Under the pieces are notes generated by a model. The model searched no databases and was not told where the DNA came from. It saw only the letters and a program-made list of their open reading frames with translations. A stretch of 64,000 nucleotides of DNA from NCBI RefSeq assembly GCF_000182925.2, contig NC_026505.1, positions 5,952,001 to 6,016,000 of the forward strand, in the 5' to 3' direction. Position 1 is the stretch's first letter; each line of letters starts with the position of its first letter. This DNA is from Neurospora crassa OR74A. Its lineage: Eukaryota > Ascomycota > Sordariomycetes > Sordariales > Sordariaceae. This document shows, in pieces, positions 23,702 to 37,627 of the stretch. The position numbers and the translations under genes are program-made.

Positions 23702-25842
23702 ATGGACCACAGAGACCTGACACCCGTTTTGCAATATCTGGCAGCGGGCCAGGCTGGCAAGTTTGACGACAGCTGGGCAAATCCCGATCCAGCAACGCTT
23801 GAAAGGGCAGAATCACTGTACATTGCGCATCATGGCCGGCTCCCCAGTCCGGCCCTGGTGGTACCGAAGCAACTTGAGCCGTCGGAAAAGTGAGAGTTGC
23901 CTTGCTGTTATCAGGAGTGGACATGCAAGCGACTGACGACGAGCGTTCAAAGGTTTCGAGTTTACGTTGTCAACTTTACGGAATGTATGCATCATTTCTT
24001 GGAGGTTTCTGGCGACAAGAGCGCGACCGAGGCCTTCAGCTGCAAGTCCTGGGATGGCGTGGAGGACGAAGTGGCAAAGGCAATGGAAGCCGTCGAAGGC
24101 CACGACAAGAGACGCCGCAGTTGGCGGAAACCCTTTGAAGCAGCGGATAGACTTGGCGGTATCACTGCCCGCCGCATCGAATTCCTGGTCCAACTAATAC
24201 CGGACGGTGAGTACACTGGTCTGCTAGCCGGCGGTCTGAGACTATTGTGCAATGTGAGGCAGTTTCCCTCCCTCTTTCGCCAAAGGTTGTACTTACAGCC
24301 AATGTCTATTCTAGACGGCAAAGCGCAAAAAGGAGGTCCGCGAGACCATCTTGCAGATGCTGGACAGTTTGGGCGACACTGTCTCGCATAGCAAGGCCCA
24401 GATCAGGCTTTACAGCGACGACCCGGATTTGAAAGAGAAGTCGGAAGACCTCTACATGGCCATTCTGGACTTTGTTGCCTACGTCGTCTCTTATCTGAAT
24501 CGATCAAGTGCTAGTACGTTCCACTTCCCGGGTTCCCTTTCACCACCCCTTAGCTCTTCAATCCCGCGGTCACACCAGCCTGGAAGTTTTGATTGTCGCA
24601 GTCCCGAGCACAGACTGATATCCCATTTAGTTGAGTCTTTCAAGGCCTTCTTTCAGCAGACAGACTATGGGTCGAAGCTAGATGATGCCGTTGACAAGGT
24701 GAAGAAGGCCTCAGCATCGTTCGAGGGCTCTGTGTCAATCTGCTTCCAGACGCGCGTCGAGATAATTGACAAGAACGTCCGGGCTCTGGTATCGCCAATC
24801 ATGGCTTTATACTTCACCCTTGGCGGACTTGTGAGAGATTTTCCCAGTGAGTTCATCCAAAACACAACATCTGAGAGAAGATTCTGCCAGAAAGCTGACC
24901 TTGCCTGACGGAAAAGCCCAGATGGAACAGCTTGTAAGAAAAGAGATGCAAAACGCGGCCATGTTTCAACCAACTATGCATTTCATACAGTTTGTGGGAC
25001 CAATGCAGCCCCAAATGCCACCCCCTGGGTTCAATGCTTCTCAGTTGTGGCCGCTGCTCTGCACCAACTGGAACGGCGGTAGCCCAACCGTGGCGGAGGA
25101 TTTACTGGCCAATTCCAAGGCGGACGTCCAGCTAGCCCTGAGATTGCCGCCATCGTCCAGGGGTCAGAACCAGATCGGATATCTCCTGATTGAAGATGCA
25201 TTCGTGGTCTGGCTCAAGTCTCTCGAGTCACAGATCCTTGTCCTCCACGACGAGCAGTCGCTGGAAGGTACCAGCTCGTCGCTCTCCACCCTCAGCTACC
25301 TCTGCGCCTTGATCACCGAGATGATGTCCGCCCCTGGCATGGTCCGGCTCTGCTTCTTCTGCGGCCTGCACTCTGCAGACGGCGACGTTCTGGGAGGCGG
25401 CTACGGACTGATGCGCAGTCTGGCGCTGCAACTCCTGCAACCATTTGGGGGGAACGCCAACCTTTCCACGACCGGCTGCGACCTGAATCTGCTCGGTCAA
25501 GGGCTCATGATGAACGATTTATCGACGGCTTGCTCCGTCTTCAACATGCTTTTGCACAACGTACCCGTCGGTGTTGTCTACATCTTGGTAGATGGCGCAT
25601 TCTGGTATGCGTCGGGGTCACATGGCGATGAAATGGCGGCTGTCATGGCGTTCCTGAACCGACTCGTCATCGAATCGCGAGCTAATGCTAATAGAGGATT
25701 GGTACTCAAGATTCTTGTTACGAATCCCACTCCTTCGCAGCGGAACAGCTGGGATATACAGGCGGCCGTCGTTCACCTTGAACAATCGCTGTTTGAGGAT
25801 AGCCATGAGGTAGATGTTCAGCGCATGATCGCTGGCTTCTGA
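23702..25842 (+). CDS. Fungal DUF7708 protein with STAND-like, P-loop-degenerate region
   Basis: The five-exon model is 23702-23889, 23953-24253, 24315-24513, 24631-24846 and 24917-25842 (609 residues). The fourth junction is uncertain: 24830 joined to 24922 is also in frame and gives 602 residues. The N-terminal half matches the helical domain found before fungal NACHT/STAND modules: SWDGVEDEVAKAMEAVEGHD, then LIPDGEYTGLLAGGLRLL, AKRKKEVRETI and DDPDLKEKSEDLYMAILDF. The C-terminal half has the STAND-like order EDAFVVWLKS, LCFFCGLHSADGD (about 447) and YILVDGAFWY (about 524), but no GxxxxGK Walker A is visible where it is expected. Relatives include NLR-like proteins linked to self/non-self recognition; that role is inference. 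There are no WD, ankyrin or TPR repeats, so it would be a short, repeat-less version. It is the second gene in from the heterochromatin border. Confidence 0.85.
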
Positions 25843-26134
25843 ACAGCGAGGGTGCATCTTATCTTCCTTTGAAACGGGTTTTATCTGTCTATTGCGCTGA
25901 AGTACTCCGACCCCTCTATACAAGCCTTTATTGATACTCTTCATGGCGGAAGACCCAACCTCCCAAATCTAGTGTATATAAGTCTCAGAAAGTGTTCCGC
26001 TCAAGGACGATCCAGATGAATATCCAGCACCTGCACCATGATCATCAACCAGACCATCTATCCCAAATTCAACCCAAACCACTCATCATCCCATTAGATC
26101 CATCACCTCATTTCTCTTCGCACTCAAGATCCCC

Positions 26135-27998
26135 TTAGTTGGCCTTCTTTCCAAACTTGACCTTGATCTCCTCTTCAGTAAACCTCCTCGTATGCCTCCG
26201 CAGATACGCCGCCCTCTCCTCGAGCGTCATGTTCATCTGGAACTCGCCAATGGGCACCATACACTTGGCCAGCGTCATGTAATCCTTCATGATCAACCGG
26301 ACGGTAATCATGATATAATCGATGTTATGGAACACCAGCGCATTGTTGGCCGCGTAGGTTTCCTTGCCCTTGAGGAAGGCTACAGGGTGTTCGCGCCAGT
26401 GGCGCAGGGGGTTGAGGTGATGAGAAGTGTGGTAGCCGTCGTTGTAGCAGTGGCGGTTAGACTTTTGTGTTTGTCAGTATCAAGTACGTAACGGAGAGAA
26501 AAGGGAGGGGGGGGAAGACATACAGCAACATCCACCAACGTCACCGAACTCCTGTAATCGCTCTCCGGCTCCTCGTCATCCACAAACGCATGCTGTCCCC
26601 AATTGCCCACCATCAACGCCACCCGCAGCACCATCAACGGCAACACCATCGTCCAAAACACCGCCTTCCCTCCTCCGGGCGCAAAGTTCCACATGGCAAT
26701 GTACATAGCATAGCTGGAATACTCCCAGAACGCCGCCTTGGCCGCCTGCACATACCGTCCCTTGCGCGCAAAATACAGCGGCAGATCCAACCACACCAGG
26801 AAATAGAACCGACCAACGTACTTGGCAAACTCGCTGAACTCATCCCGCTGGTACCGGATCGTCGAAGACAGATCATCCGGCCCGTTGCCTTCAACATGGT
26901 GGTGCTTGACGTGGTGGTAATAGTACGAGTTCCAGGTGTGGCCCATCAGGGGATCCAAGACGTAGGGAAACACAGCATCAAACACCCTCGTCCACCATTT
27001 GTCCTTGGTCAGGATGCCACGCATGTGGATGTGCTGGTGCATCATCAGCGTGTAGGTGCCTACGTACCAGCCGTTGAGGATGGCGTGGAGGATGGCGTGC
27101 GGCCAGGAGAAGCGGACGAAGAGAAGGTAAAAGGCGGAGGGGACAGTGGTGGAGAAGTAGATGAGGAGATGGGTGATCATCAAAATGTCGGTAGGGACGC
27201 GGATGAGGGAGGTGGCCCATTGCTGGTAAGCGGAGAGGAGGGAGGGAGGGAGCCATTGGAAGGATTGCAGGTCGGCGAGGTCAAAGAAGTTGGTTATGGA
27301 GGGTTCGAAGGAGGAGGATTTGGGGTCGTTGAGGGCGGAGAGATGGGTGACGGCTGCTTCGTTGCGGGTGGCTGTGAGTAGCAATTGTCAGTGATGGATG
27401 GCTTCATGTGAAATTGTGAAGATGGTCAGGTGGGTGAAGCATGGTTGGTCAACCACACCCGGACCACGGCGGGCAGTTGGGGTGTCGGTGCACTGGAGCG
27501 GGAATTGCCGGCCGCCAGCGGTCCAGAACCTCTGGACCCTGCAGTCTTGGCAACGACATGATGTCACAGCCGAGACAGGAACCCGCACCGTCCGATAACG
27601 ATAAGATCAGGGGTTCATCTGAGGAACAACCAATTCGTTGACCGTTTTCCGAACCGCGATGCGATGCGACGAATGAAAAGACATACGATGTTCGCCGCAC
27701 TGCGACTCCGAATTGTGTCGACTGCAACTTCAAGCGAAAGAAACACCGCGCTGGACAGACAAACCCCACACATACCTGAAGCGTTTTGGCAACCACCAGC
27801 ATCCTTGTTTACACCGCCCTTCGTATTTGTATCTGTCTCTTCTGTCCCTGTTGTCTCCGTATCGCTCGCCGACGCATATGCTGAATCCGAATTGCCCTTC
27901 TCCTTTGCCTTCAAGTGGTCGCTGTAATCGGTCGCCAACGTCTCCAAGACCACGCGATCGGCCTTGGTGAGGTCGTGGGCGAAGACAATGTGTTCCAT
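26135..27998 (-). CDS. Fatty acid desaturase family membrane protein
   Basis: There are three exons on the minus strand, 27998-27776, 27371-26524 and 26461-26135, with GTATGT donors and introns of 404 and 62 nt; the protein is 465 residues. The N terminus (MEHIVFAHDLTKADRVVLET) is followed by a Ser/Thr/Asp-rich linker. Several hydrophobic segments, for example DILMITHLLIYFSTTVPSAF, mark a polytopic ER-type protein. All three histidine boxes that bind the di-iron centre are visible: HQHIH, HVKHHH (in YYHHVKHHHVEG) and YHTSHH, the last at the start of exon 3. This is the FA_desaturase (PF00487) pattern. There is no cytochrome b5 domain. Bond position and substrate cannot be told. Its 3' end faces the DUF7708 gene 292 bp away. 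It is the last intact gene before the AT-rich repeats. Confidence 0.9.
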
Positions 27999-28760
27999 GG
28001 TCACGGTCGCGGATCGTTCGTTTCGTTTCGGTCTTGGTTCGGGCCCGGCGCCGGTGATTGTCGGGGAGGGGTGTCCCGGGTTTGAGTGCGCAAAGCGCAA
28101 ACGGGAAGAATGGCTGCGCGCGGCCGCGTTGTTGGGTTTCTCCGTTTAACGATTGCGAGTGCTCATGCGGCGCGGATGCAAGTCGGCTCGGATGTATGTG
28201 AACAGATGCACAAGTCGAGAGGTTGAAAGCGCCAAACAAAGGATGATGTACTAGCAATCAAGAAGACCAAGGTAGGGTCCTTGAAGAAAAAGGGGGAGGG
28301 GCAAGGTAGGAGACGAGGTAAACAGATGTATGTACCCTGCCAAAAAAAAAAAGGGACCTTGGAGAAATGATCCGAAAAGGACGAAAAGCGAAGGGGGCCC
28401 CGCGAAGAAAACTGAAAAGGCGGGCGACAGTCCAGTTTCCTACTTTGAACGGTCCAGGGAACAAAATGTCAAACGTCCGGCTACAACCGTACAAGGAAGC
28501 GACGAACTGAAGCGACGAAACAACGAACGAGCAAACGACACGAAAAAAAGATTCGTTGGATATCAGCCCACGGTTGGCTGAACTCGTTGTTCGCCAAACA
28601 CAAGGGCCCCTCGAAATTTGTGGTTCATGTGGAGCCAGATGCCATTCTTGCATCGGATAGCGCGGCCTGGCTTCTTGCCTGCCAGAAGCTCATTGTTTAC
28701 TTTCTGATAAACAAAACGATCTACACATCGGATGGTGCTAGGGAATGATTATTGCCGTTA
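27999..28760. promoter_or_regulatory. Desaturase upstream region and euchromatin edge
   Basis: This segment carries the promoter and leader of the desaturase gene. Base composition is still normal until about 28,740. Open frames here are short and unrecognised. Confidence 0.5.
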
Positions 28761-28940
28761 CTATTCCATTTTTTTATTACGCGGAAATTTTCCAGTATGA
28801 CTGACGGTAAATGGCCCGTACACCTTATCAGCTTATCGAACCTTATACACTGTAAATTTGATAGATCTAGTTAATCTTTTACCCACTTCTACCGCAAACT
28901 ACCCTCTTTTTGAATATTGATTTAATATTTATATTGCTAG

Positions 28941-29007
28941 TGATGTGGGGTGGTTCGTTTGTTCTTTTTTTCATTTTCCTTGTATATTCTTCTTTTCTTT
29001 ACTATAG
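28941..29007 (+). repeat. Repeat unit shared with 43,190-43,256
   Basis: About 65 bp beginning TGTGGGGTGGTTCGTTTG and ending in TTCTTTACTATAG recur in the same direction at 43,190-43,256, with only a few transitions and one short indel. The second copy is cut off by an assembly gap. The pair may be ends (LTR or 3' UTR) of one repeat family flanking the 29-43 kb block. Confidence 0.8.
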
Positions 29008-32000
29008 ACTTTTACTTTTAAATAATAAGTGGAGATATTAGGGCCTTGGTTTATTATATATTAAGGAGTAGATCTATTGTACTAATCGGTTAGGACCCTA
29101 AGAATATATTGAGTAAGGAAGAGGATATAAGGAGGAGATCCCGAATTAAGAATAGGTAGAAGGATAGGTACTCCTAATTAAATAATACTTTTCCTTAAAG
29201 ATAGACTAAGAAGTTCTACTCCTAAACTATAAAATTATTATTAAACGCTCTCGTAATAGTAAACCTAGCAACCCTCTCATAAAAGAAACTAACTTCTAAA
29301 TTCGCCTATTAATTTAAAGTTAATAAGGAGGGTCTTATCTTTCTTATTAGTTTTTAATAGTAATTAATAAATTATAACTTTATTATTCTATTTTAATTCC
29401 TAAGGACGAAGGATATATTTAATTCTAAATTTACTCCCTATTATATTTAAGTATAGTAGGGTACTTTTCGTATTAATATAGTTTTTTACTCTATTTTAAA
29501 TAGTAATAAGGATGAAATTGAATTTTAAACTCCTAGTTAAATTAATTAATATAAATTTAAGAAGTTCTTAAAAAAGACTTCCTAAAAATATAGAGGTTAA
29601 TTTTGAGAACCTTAGAATATTAATTTAAACGTTAGGAATTGAATAGTAAAGGGCTGGTTAGTTCTTCCGGTAGAGGAGCCTCTTATTTAATTTAATAGAA
29701 ATTTTAATTCCGGATATATTCGGATTTCCGCTTTATTAACTAATTTATAATTTATTAATAGTAAACTATAGATACTTTAAATTACTATACTTATAAAATT
29801 AAAATAGAAACCCTTTATTTTATAATTTTAAGACTAATTATAATAAAGAAAGAAAATAAAATTAGATTAGAAAGACCTTAAGTAGTACCTAGGAAGAAAG
29901 ATTAGATAAAAAACAATAATTGAGAAGAGGGTCGGTATAGATTTGCTCCTTACTAAATAATATTCGGTATTTAGATATTTATACGCTATGTATAGAGTTA
30001 GCGCTTTAAATTACCGAAGTTATTATAGGACTAATAGTTATATTATTCCGTTCCCTATTTAGTATTTTTAGAGCGATATAAATAATATTTTATAAAGTTA
30101 GTAAAGTAGGCGAAGAAGTAGTATTAACGATTTTAACTCGCTAATTATATTGTTCGCTTAACCCTTAGATATTAATACCTATATAAGACCTTAAAAATTA
30201 ATTATTATAATTACTAAGGTACTTATATAGAGAAGAAAAAATTAAAAAAGAATACTAAATTAATTCTTTACTAAATAAGAAAGAAAAGAGTATTACTTCT
30301 TAATATTAATTTTATAAGCTACCGAATTATTATTAAAATCTTTATAAATTTTAATTATTTACTATATTTAACGCTAGTAATACCCTTATTAATAAAATTC
30401 CTTTAATTGATATTCCTACTTATTTAAGTAAAGTATCCCTTAACGTTATCGCTACCCTCCTTACGAATAACGCTATTTCTACTTAAAAAATTCTCCTAAA
30501 GAAAAAATTCGATAGAAGAAGAATTTTTAAATATATTGAATTATTTAAGGAAGAGGTCGGTATTTATAAATTTAGAGATAATAAGTTTAAAATTAATATT
30601 TAACTCTAATAGTATAAGAAGGAGCCTAAGGATGTTAGTAAAAGTCTCTTTTGTAACCTCTAGGCTAAAAATACTACTATTTAGGAGGAATTTACTAAAA
30701 GATTTAAGGTTATTTATAGAATAAAGGATCCTAAATAGATAGATAGTATATTTATTACCCTAAAGAAATTCTATATTAAGTATATTCTTTATTAAATAGA
30801 TAAAATTATTAATACTATTCTTACTTATTTAGTATTACTTATTCGCTAAAAGACGTAGAATTGGAATAGTACTAATTATAATATTGTTAAAAAGTTCTAT
30901 AGGAAGTTATATATTAATATAAGATATATAATTACTACCTTCTTATAAAAGTTGAAGGAGGATCTCTATATTATAAAGTAGGCTAAATTCTTTCAATCTC
31001 TAAATAAACTTATAGTAGAATAGTTCAATAATATTAATTCTAATACCTCGTCGGATACTAATAATAGTAATAAGGAAGAGATATTTATTAAAAAGTATAA
31101 GTATAAAATTAAACGTATAATTGACTTGGATAGCTCTTTGGAATCTTTTAAAGAAAAAATTATAATTAAGGTCCTTATTAAAAGAATTACTATAAAGGTA
31201 TAGATCCTTATTAAGGTTGCCCCAATTTTTAATAAGAAAATTATAAATAATTTAATTAATTGTATAGAATAATTAGTAATTATTCGAAATACTGCTTTTA
31301 TTCTTTAAATTTAATAATAAATCCCCTTCCCTTAGTAGCCCGCCTTTCGTTAATTTACCTAATTTATAAACTTTTAAATTAATATTATTTAAATTAATAC
31401 CCTTTATAAAAGGAGTAGAGATGGACGAAGTACGAAAGGAGACGATAGGGGAGGGTATTAGTAGTAATACTATTAGTATAGTTAATTCGGTTATTATATT
31501 TGGGAGTATAAGTAGAAGGAGGTCGATTGTAATTATAGTATTATTAATTGGAAGCCTACTAATTAAAATAGGAGTACGAATACTATAGTATTTATAGGCT
31601 CTAGGATAGATTATAATAATAAAGTCCTTAGGAATATATATTTTTAAATATTTAGTTTAGGCCGATTAAGGGATACAATCTACTCCTTTATAGCTTTAGC
31701 TATTAATTACCCTAATTATTAAAAGTTTAAAAAGTAGGAATTCGAAGTTTAGTAATAATATAACCCGTAGAACGTACCGTTTATCCTAATTTTTAATTTA
31801 CTTTAAAATTCTAAGTAAATTAAATAATATTAGGATTAAATTTAAATTAAAAACGGTTCCCCTACTATTACTATTAATTATATTTTAATAGAAGTATTTA
31901 AAGAATTATATAAAATATCCTCTCTTACCCGGGAATAGGTAGTTTAAATTTATATAATTATTATTAATCCTAATAAAGTTACTAAATTAGAAGGGCTCTC

Positions 32001-35000
32001 CGAAATAAATATAGATTAAGAAAAGATTTGTACTATTTTTTAGAATATTATAGTAATAGCCGGCGAACTAAAGAGGCTTAGGATTAACAATATAGTATTA
32101 AATTCTATAATTACCCCTCCTTTTACTTTAATCCTTCGTTTATTTATTATAGAAGTACTTAAATTAACCCCTAAATAATTTAGAATTATTTTAAATAACG
32201 AAGTTCGAGTATATTTATTTACCCCTATTAATAAAGTACTAGAACTATAATTCAAAAAGGTTTTATTTATATAAAAGGAGGAAGGGTTAAATTAAATATA
32301 TATAAAGGATATCCGGGCTCGAGATAATATTTTAGATATAAAGGAAATATACTTTATAGCTACTAAGTTTATAAATATTAAAATTATTATTATTATTAAA
32401 GATATTATCCGAAATAACCCTACTAATACCTTAGCTATTTACAATTAGGTTAAATAACTCTCCAAGGTCCTTTATAGTAAAGATAGGATCTTTACTATAT
32501 AATTTAAATATTATAGTAATATAACCCCTAATAATAATTTGGAAGCTAATAAATTCGTTCTTATTAGGCCTAATAAAACGTAAATTTATTTTATATTTAT
32601 AGAAAAGTAAGAGCCTAGAACGGATATATTTATAAATTTAATTAAAGTCGCCTCGAAGAATAATAGCCCTATATTTGCCCGGCCGTCTTTAGAAAATAAT
32701 ATTTTCTCTTTATTCGAATAGTATAATATTAGAGATTAGAGAAAGAATAGATTTGTATTAGTATATATCATCTCCCCTCGGGATACGCTAACTTTTATTA
32801 TAAATTAAATAAAGTTTATTAATAAATTACCTTTTGTAGAAGGAGATATTATATATTTTACTCCTCTACTTATACTTTATATATTAATTAAATTCTAGGG
32901 AGGAAAGAAAGTTGTAGCCCTACTAGATATAGGTATTGAATATAATACTATTTATAAAATATTAATAAATTTGTTAGGACTTTAGAATATTACTATAAAT
33001 ATTTTTAATATTAATAATAATAGAGGAAGGAAGGGATTTCTTAGTAAAATTTGTAAAAAGGTTTAATTATTTAATAAGAAAAGAGAAATTTATTTTTTTA
33101 TTATAGAATAGGCCTTATTAAATTATAATATTATTTTAGGGTTACTATTTTTTTAAAATATTAAGGTCTATATAAAGTATAAAGAAGGCGGAAGAAATTA
33201 TATAATTATAATATTTAATAGAATAGTAATTTGTACTACTCTAATTATTAATTTAAAGATTTTTAAGAAGAGAAAGGGCGATAGATAGAAGGTTTAATTC
33301 CCCTACTATTATAATAATTTTATATATTTAAGGGCTAGGAGGTAAATTTAATAAGAATTATATAGAGGAGATTACCCTATTAGCGGTTAAAGGATAATTA
33401 TTAGAGGGCGTTCTAGAAGAGGATAATAAACGGATCGCCCCCTTTAATAATAAATTAGTAGAGGATTTAATAGTCTTTCTTAGGAAAGAATAGGGTTTCT
33501 TAATTAGTTTATAAAATTTAAATATTTTTTAATAAATTTATTACTATTAAAAGAAACTTTTTTTAAAATTATTAAGGAATACCGACTTAAAGGACCTATT
33601 AGTAAAGTATTTGTCCCTATTAAACGATTATAAGGAGAAAAGGAAGGAGTTGAAGGGTATTAAGGGAAGATTAGACTATATAATTGTATAGATTAATATA
33701 ATATATAAGTAAGCGGTATAGAAAGTAAATTTAATTAATAATATTATATTAAATAGGTTAAAGTTTGGAGGAGATTTTAATTAGAAGGAAAAGAAATTAG
33801 TAGTAATAAAAAATCGAATTGTTTTTATATTTAAAAATTATAGTTTAGAATAGGATTGTTATATAGTATTAAGGTTTATAGAGTTAATTTGAAGATTACG
33901 TTTAACGGAAGAACGATTTTAAGCCTTATTAAAAATAGTTTAGGATACTCTAAATGAAGGGGAAATTGAACTATTTATTTATATTCTTTTTAATAGGGAG
34001 TAAATTCTAGTTTAGGATTTTATTAAATATAGAAAGTTAGATCCTAATATTATTCTACTTTAGAAAATCCGTACTATTTTTTATTTTATTTAGTAGATAA
34101 AAATTATTTTAATTCCGAAAGCCTTCTATAATAAAGTATACGACTTATTAAAAAATCGAATTAAGAAGGGGATTTTGGAAGGAAATTATATAGTATATAG
34201 GAATAATTAGTTCTTGGTTATAAAAAAGGATGGTAGTTTACGTTTTATTAATAACGTTTAGTAGATTAATAGGGTAACCCTTTGAAACGCTAACTTACTC
34301 CTAGGTTGTAAAGAGTTTAGCGAAGCGTTTGGAGGCTGTAAAATAATATCCCTATTAAATCTTTTCTCGGAGTATTACTAAATCCCCTTTAACGAAGTTA
34401 ATTATAACCTTATTACTTTTTTAACCCTTATTAATTATTTTTAGATAATTATTCTATTATAAGAAGGTACGAACTTTATTATATAATTTATAATAGTAAT
34501 AATAAGAATATTATACGATTTGATTCCTAACGTTTATTAATTTTATTTTAATAATATTTATATTAAAGGACTTTGAAACGATTATAGCGAGGAGTAGATT
34601 AGTATTAAGGGGATTAGGAGATATATATTAGAATACCTTATAAATATTAATAAGGTACTTATTAATATGGAATTGGTAAGAGGGATAATTGCGGTTGTGA
34701 AATCCTAATAGTATTAAAGGGAAGTAGTATTAGTAGGGTACTTATATATACTAGATAGAAGAGTACTAATTATAAATAAAGTTATAAAAATTAATAAATA
34801 AATTTATTGCAAATACTAAACTAATAAGAAAGGAAAGGAGTTAGAGTAAATCCGCGCTTTCTTAAGTATTATAAGGTACTATAGAATTTAAATTAAAGGA
34901 TTTAATATTATTATAATCCCCCTCTATAATTTAATAAAGAAGGATATTAAATTCTAATAAATAGAGAATAAGTAGTTTATAATAGAGTACTTGTAGTATA

Positions 35001-37200
35001 TAATTACTATTATATTAATCTTCGCTACCTTAGTATATAATAACGATTATTATAGGATAATTTTCTTTATAATTAATATATTACTAGAAGGTTAGGGAAT
35101 TTTTCTAGAGTAAATTGGCCCGAACGGAAAGTAATACTTATATTAATTCGAAAATAGGATTTAATTTAATACTAAAAAGAAGTACAATACTATAAAGAAG
35201 GAATTTCGGGGCCTCTTCTATACTTTAAAGCATTTAAAAAGGTATTTATTCGGTATTTACTTTATAATTGAAATTAATATAATAGTCCTAATCTATTAAT
35301 TAAATAGAGTTGTAAGCGATATACTCGGTATACTACTAATATAGTAGATCGCTTAAATAAAAATCTTTAATTTCAATATTAAATATATTTTAGGGAGTAA
35401 AAATATAGTAGTTAATAATTTATTTCGTAAACCTCCTAGACCTTCTAACCTTTATAAATAAATATATAAGGAGAATATTAATAATTTTATAAATATATAA
35501 ATTTATTTTATTTTCATTATATATATAAATAACCCTTAGCTAATACTTTAAGGGGAATAGTTTAAAAAATTAAAAGAGATTATTAAGTACCTATTAACTT
35601 ATAAAATCCCTTTAAAACTAATAGGAATTATTATAAAACGCTAATTCCGAATTAATACTATTAAATTTATAGTATATAATAGAATCCTTTAATTATACCC
35701 TACAATTTCGATTTAGAATTTAAAATAATTGGTTAATAATTTAAAAGAATGTTAGTAAATTATATTCCGTTACTATAATAAAGTAGAATATAAAGGCCGA
35801 AAAGGGATGTACTACTATATTATAGAGTACTATTATTAGAAAAGAATATATACTTAGGTAGAGGAATTAATCTACTTATACTTTAACTACTAAATATTTA
35901 ACTTTAAATAGTTCGAAGATAGTTATTAGTAGATTTATTTGAATTCTTACTCCTTTAGAAAATAGATATTAAATATTTAATACTTCTTAGGTATAAATAG
36001 TAAGAGAGTTCTTTTATTGGAAGCTAAGGACGATTTAATAAGTTATATAAAAACTACCCTATTCCCTATAGTTTTGTTAAATAAAGTAAAGGATTTTTTT
36101 AAATTCTTATTCTTAAAGTAGGGATACCTTCTAACAATTCTAGTTAATAGTAGCGTAGAATTCTAAAAGGCTATTACTAAATATTTATTTTAATTAGGGA
36201 TCTTTAGGGAGTCTATTGTACTTTATAATTTGTAAGCTAATAGTATAAATAAATAAGGATATATTATAATTACTTCTTTACTTATAAAAATAATTAAAAG
36301 AAATAGTGTTAATTAAAAAAAATATTTACTTTATATCCTTTTTATAGATTGGACTACTATTAGAGGAAATTATAGGTATATTCCCTTCTAGTTAATATAT
36401 AGTTATAATCCGGTATTACTAATTAAATTTAATTTACCTTCCTAGCGAATTATTAATTAGAAGAATAACGATAGGGTAATAATTAGGGAGGAGTTAATTA
36501 ATACGGTTATTTAGATATATAAGGACTTTAAATATAAATTTATATAGGTTATAGAAAAAATTATAGTAATAAGGGAAGTAGTAATTAATTATTATAATAG
36601 GTAAGATTAGTGGAAAATACAATTTAAAAATATTTAAATTAAGGTCGGTAATTTAGTTTTAAAATATAATAGCGCTAGAAGGATTAATATAAATTTAATA
36701 AAGAAATTCTTATACTAATAGTAAGGCCCCTATAGAATATATTGGATTTTAAATTTAGGGAGCGTATATTATATTAATATTCTAGATAGGATATAATTTA
36801 ATAAATTTATATGCGTTAGGAAGATTAAGAAGTTTATAGTTAGGGACGGAGTAATATTGAATGCTAAGAACCCGAATACGATACTTAAGGGGGAATAAAT
36901 CTTATTTGAAGACGGAGGAGGTTAAGGAGATTTTAAACCGGTTAATAACGGATTATTCGTAGAGGAAACTCTAGGCCGAATATTATAATATAAATTTAAA
37001 AAAGGTATAGTTATAAAAAAAAAAAGACGAAGTAGAATATTTTTAAAGATAGGATATAGAAAAATCTAGCTTGGATAAGGATTAAGGTTACAATCCCTAA
37101 GGAGCAACCCCTAGGGATATAAATAAATCCTAAGGATTAACTTAATACCCTGCTTGTATACCCTAGGGATAGGTAAATCTATATTTAATAATTGATAATT
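29008..37200 (+). mobile_element. RIP-degraded Ty3/Gypsy retrotransposon, + strand
   Basis: Domains follow in Gypsy order despite many stops. The likely gag lies at about 30.3-32 kb. The aspartic protease is at about 32.91-33.16 kb (ALLDIG, later YNIILGLLFF). Reverse transcriptase is at about 34.14-34.70 kb (FLVIKKDGSLRFINNV, then EFSEAFGGCKIISLL and the degraded catalytic box FNNIYIKG). RNase H is at about 35.2-35.46 kb (LNRVVSDILG; RKPPRPSNL). The integrase C-terminal region is at about 36.34-36.78 kb (DWTTIRGNYRYIPF). A purine-rich tract, AAGGGGGAAT, at about 36.89 kb could be the polypurine tract; what follows to 37.2 kb may be the 3' LTR, but I found no matching 5' copy, so the boundaries are approximate. 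The element cannot be active. Confidence 0.75.
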
Positions 37201-37527
37201 AACGTACAACGACGAAATTGAAACGATAATACAATTCCCTTTTTCAATTTTTTTTCCTTATTTATCTTTCTTTATATTATTTTTCTTTATAGATTTATAC
37301 TTTATATACTTATAGTAGTATTTCTTTTACTTTTAGAACGTTTTAATATTTTTACTTTTTTATTTTCTAACGAAGGGAAGTCCCTACTAGTTTTATAATA
37401 TAAAGGATATAGGATTAAACTAGCCCTAATATAATAATACTACGTAGTAATAATATAAAGATAGGTATAAAATAGATTTATATTATATAATTAAAGGATT
37501 AGTAACTTAGGAGATATATAGTTATTG

Positions 37528-37627
37528 NNNNNNNNNNNNNNNNNNNNNNNNNNNNNNNNNNNNNNNNNNNNNNNNNNNNNNNNNNNNNNNNNNNNNNNNN
37601 NNNNNNNNNNNNNNNNNNNNNNNNNNN
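37528..37627. other. Assembly gap, 100 N
   Basis: Exactly one hundred N. A round number usually marks a gap of unknown true length, so distances across it are not reliable. Confidence 0.98.

Noticed and set aside
26467-27381. 304-codon open frame on the + strand
   Set aside because: It is the antisense of the desaturase exon 2 on the minus strand, which has all three histidine boxes and proper splice sites. The + frame is low-complexity Gly/Val/Arg-rich and matches nothing.
36890-37200. 3' LTR of the first Gypsy relic
   Set aside because: A promoter-like segment follows the purine tract, but no matching 5' copy could be found upstream, so no LTR pair is claimed.
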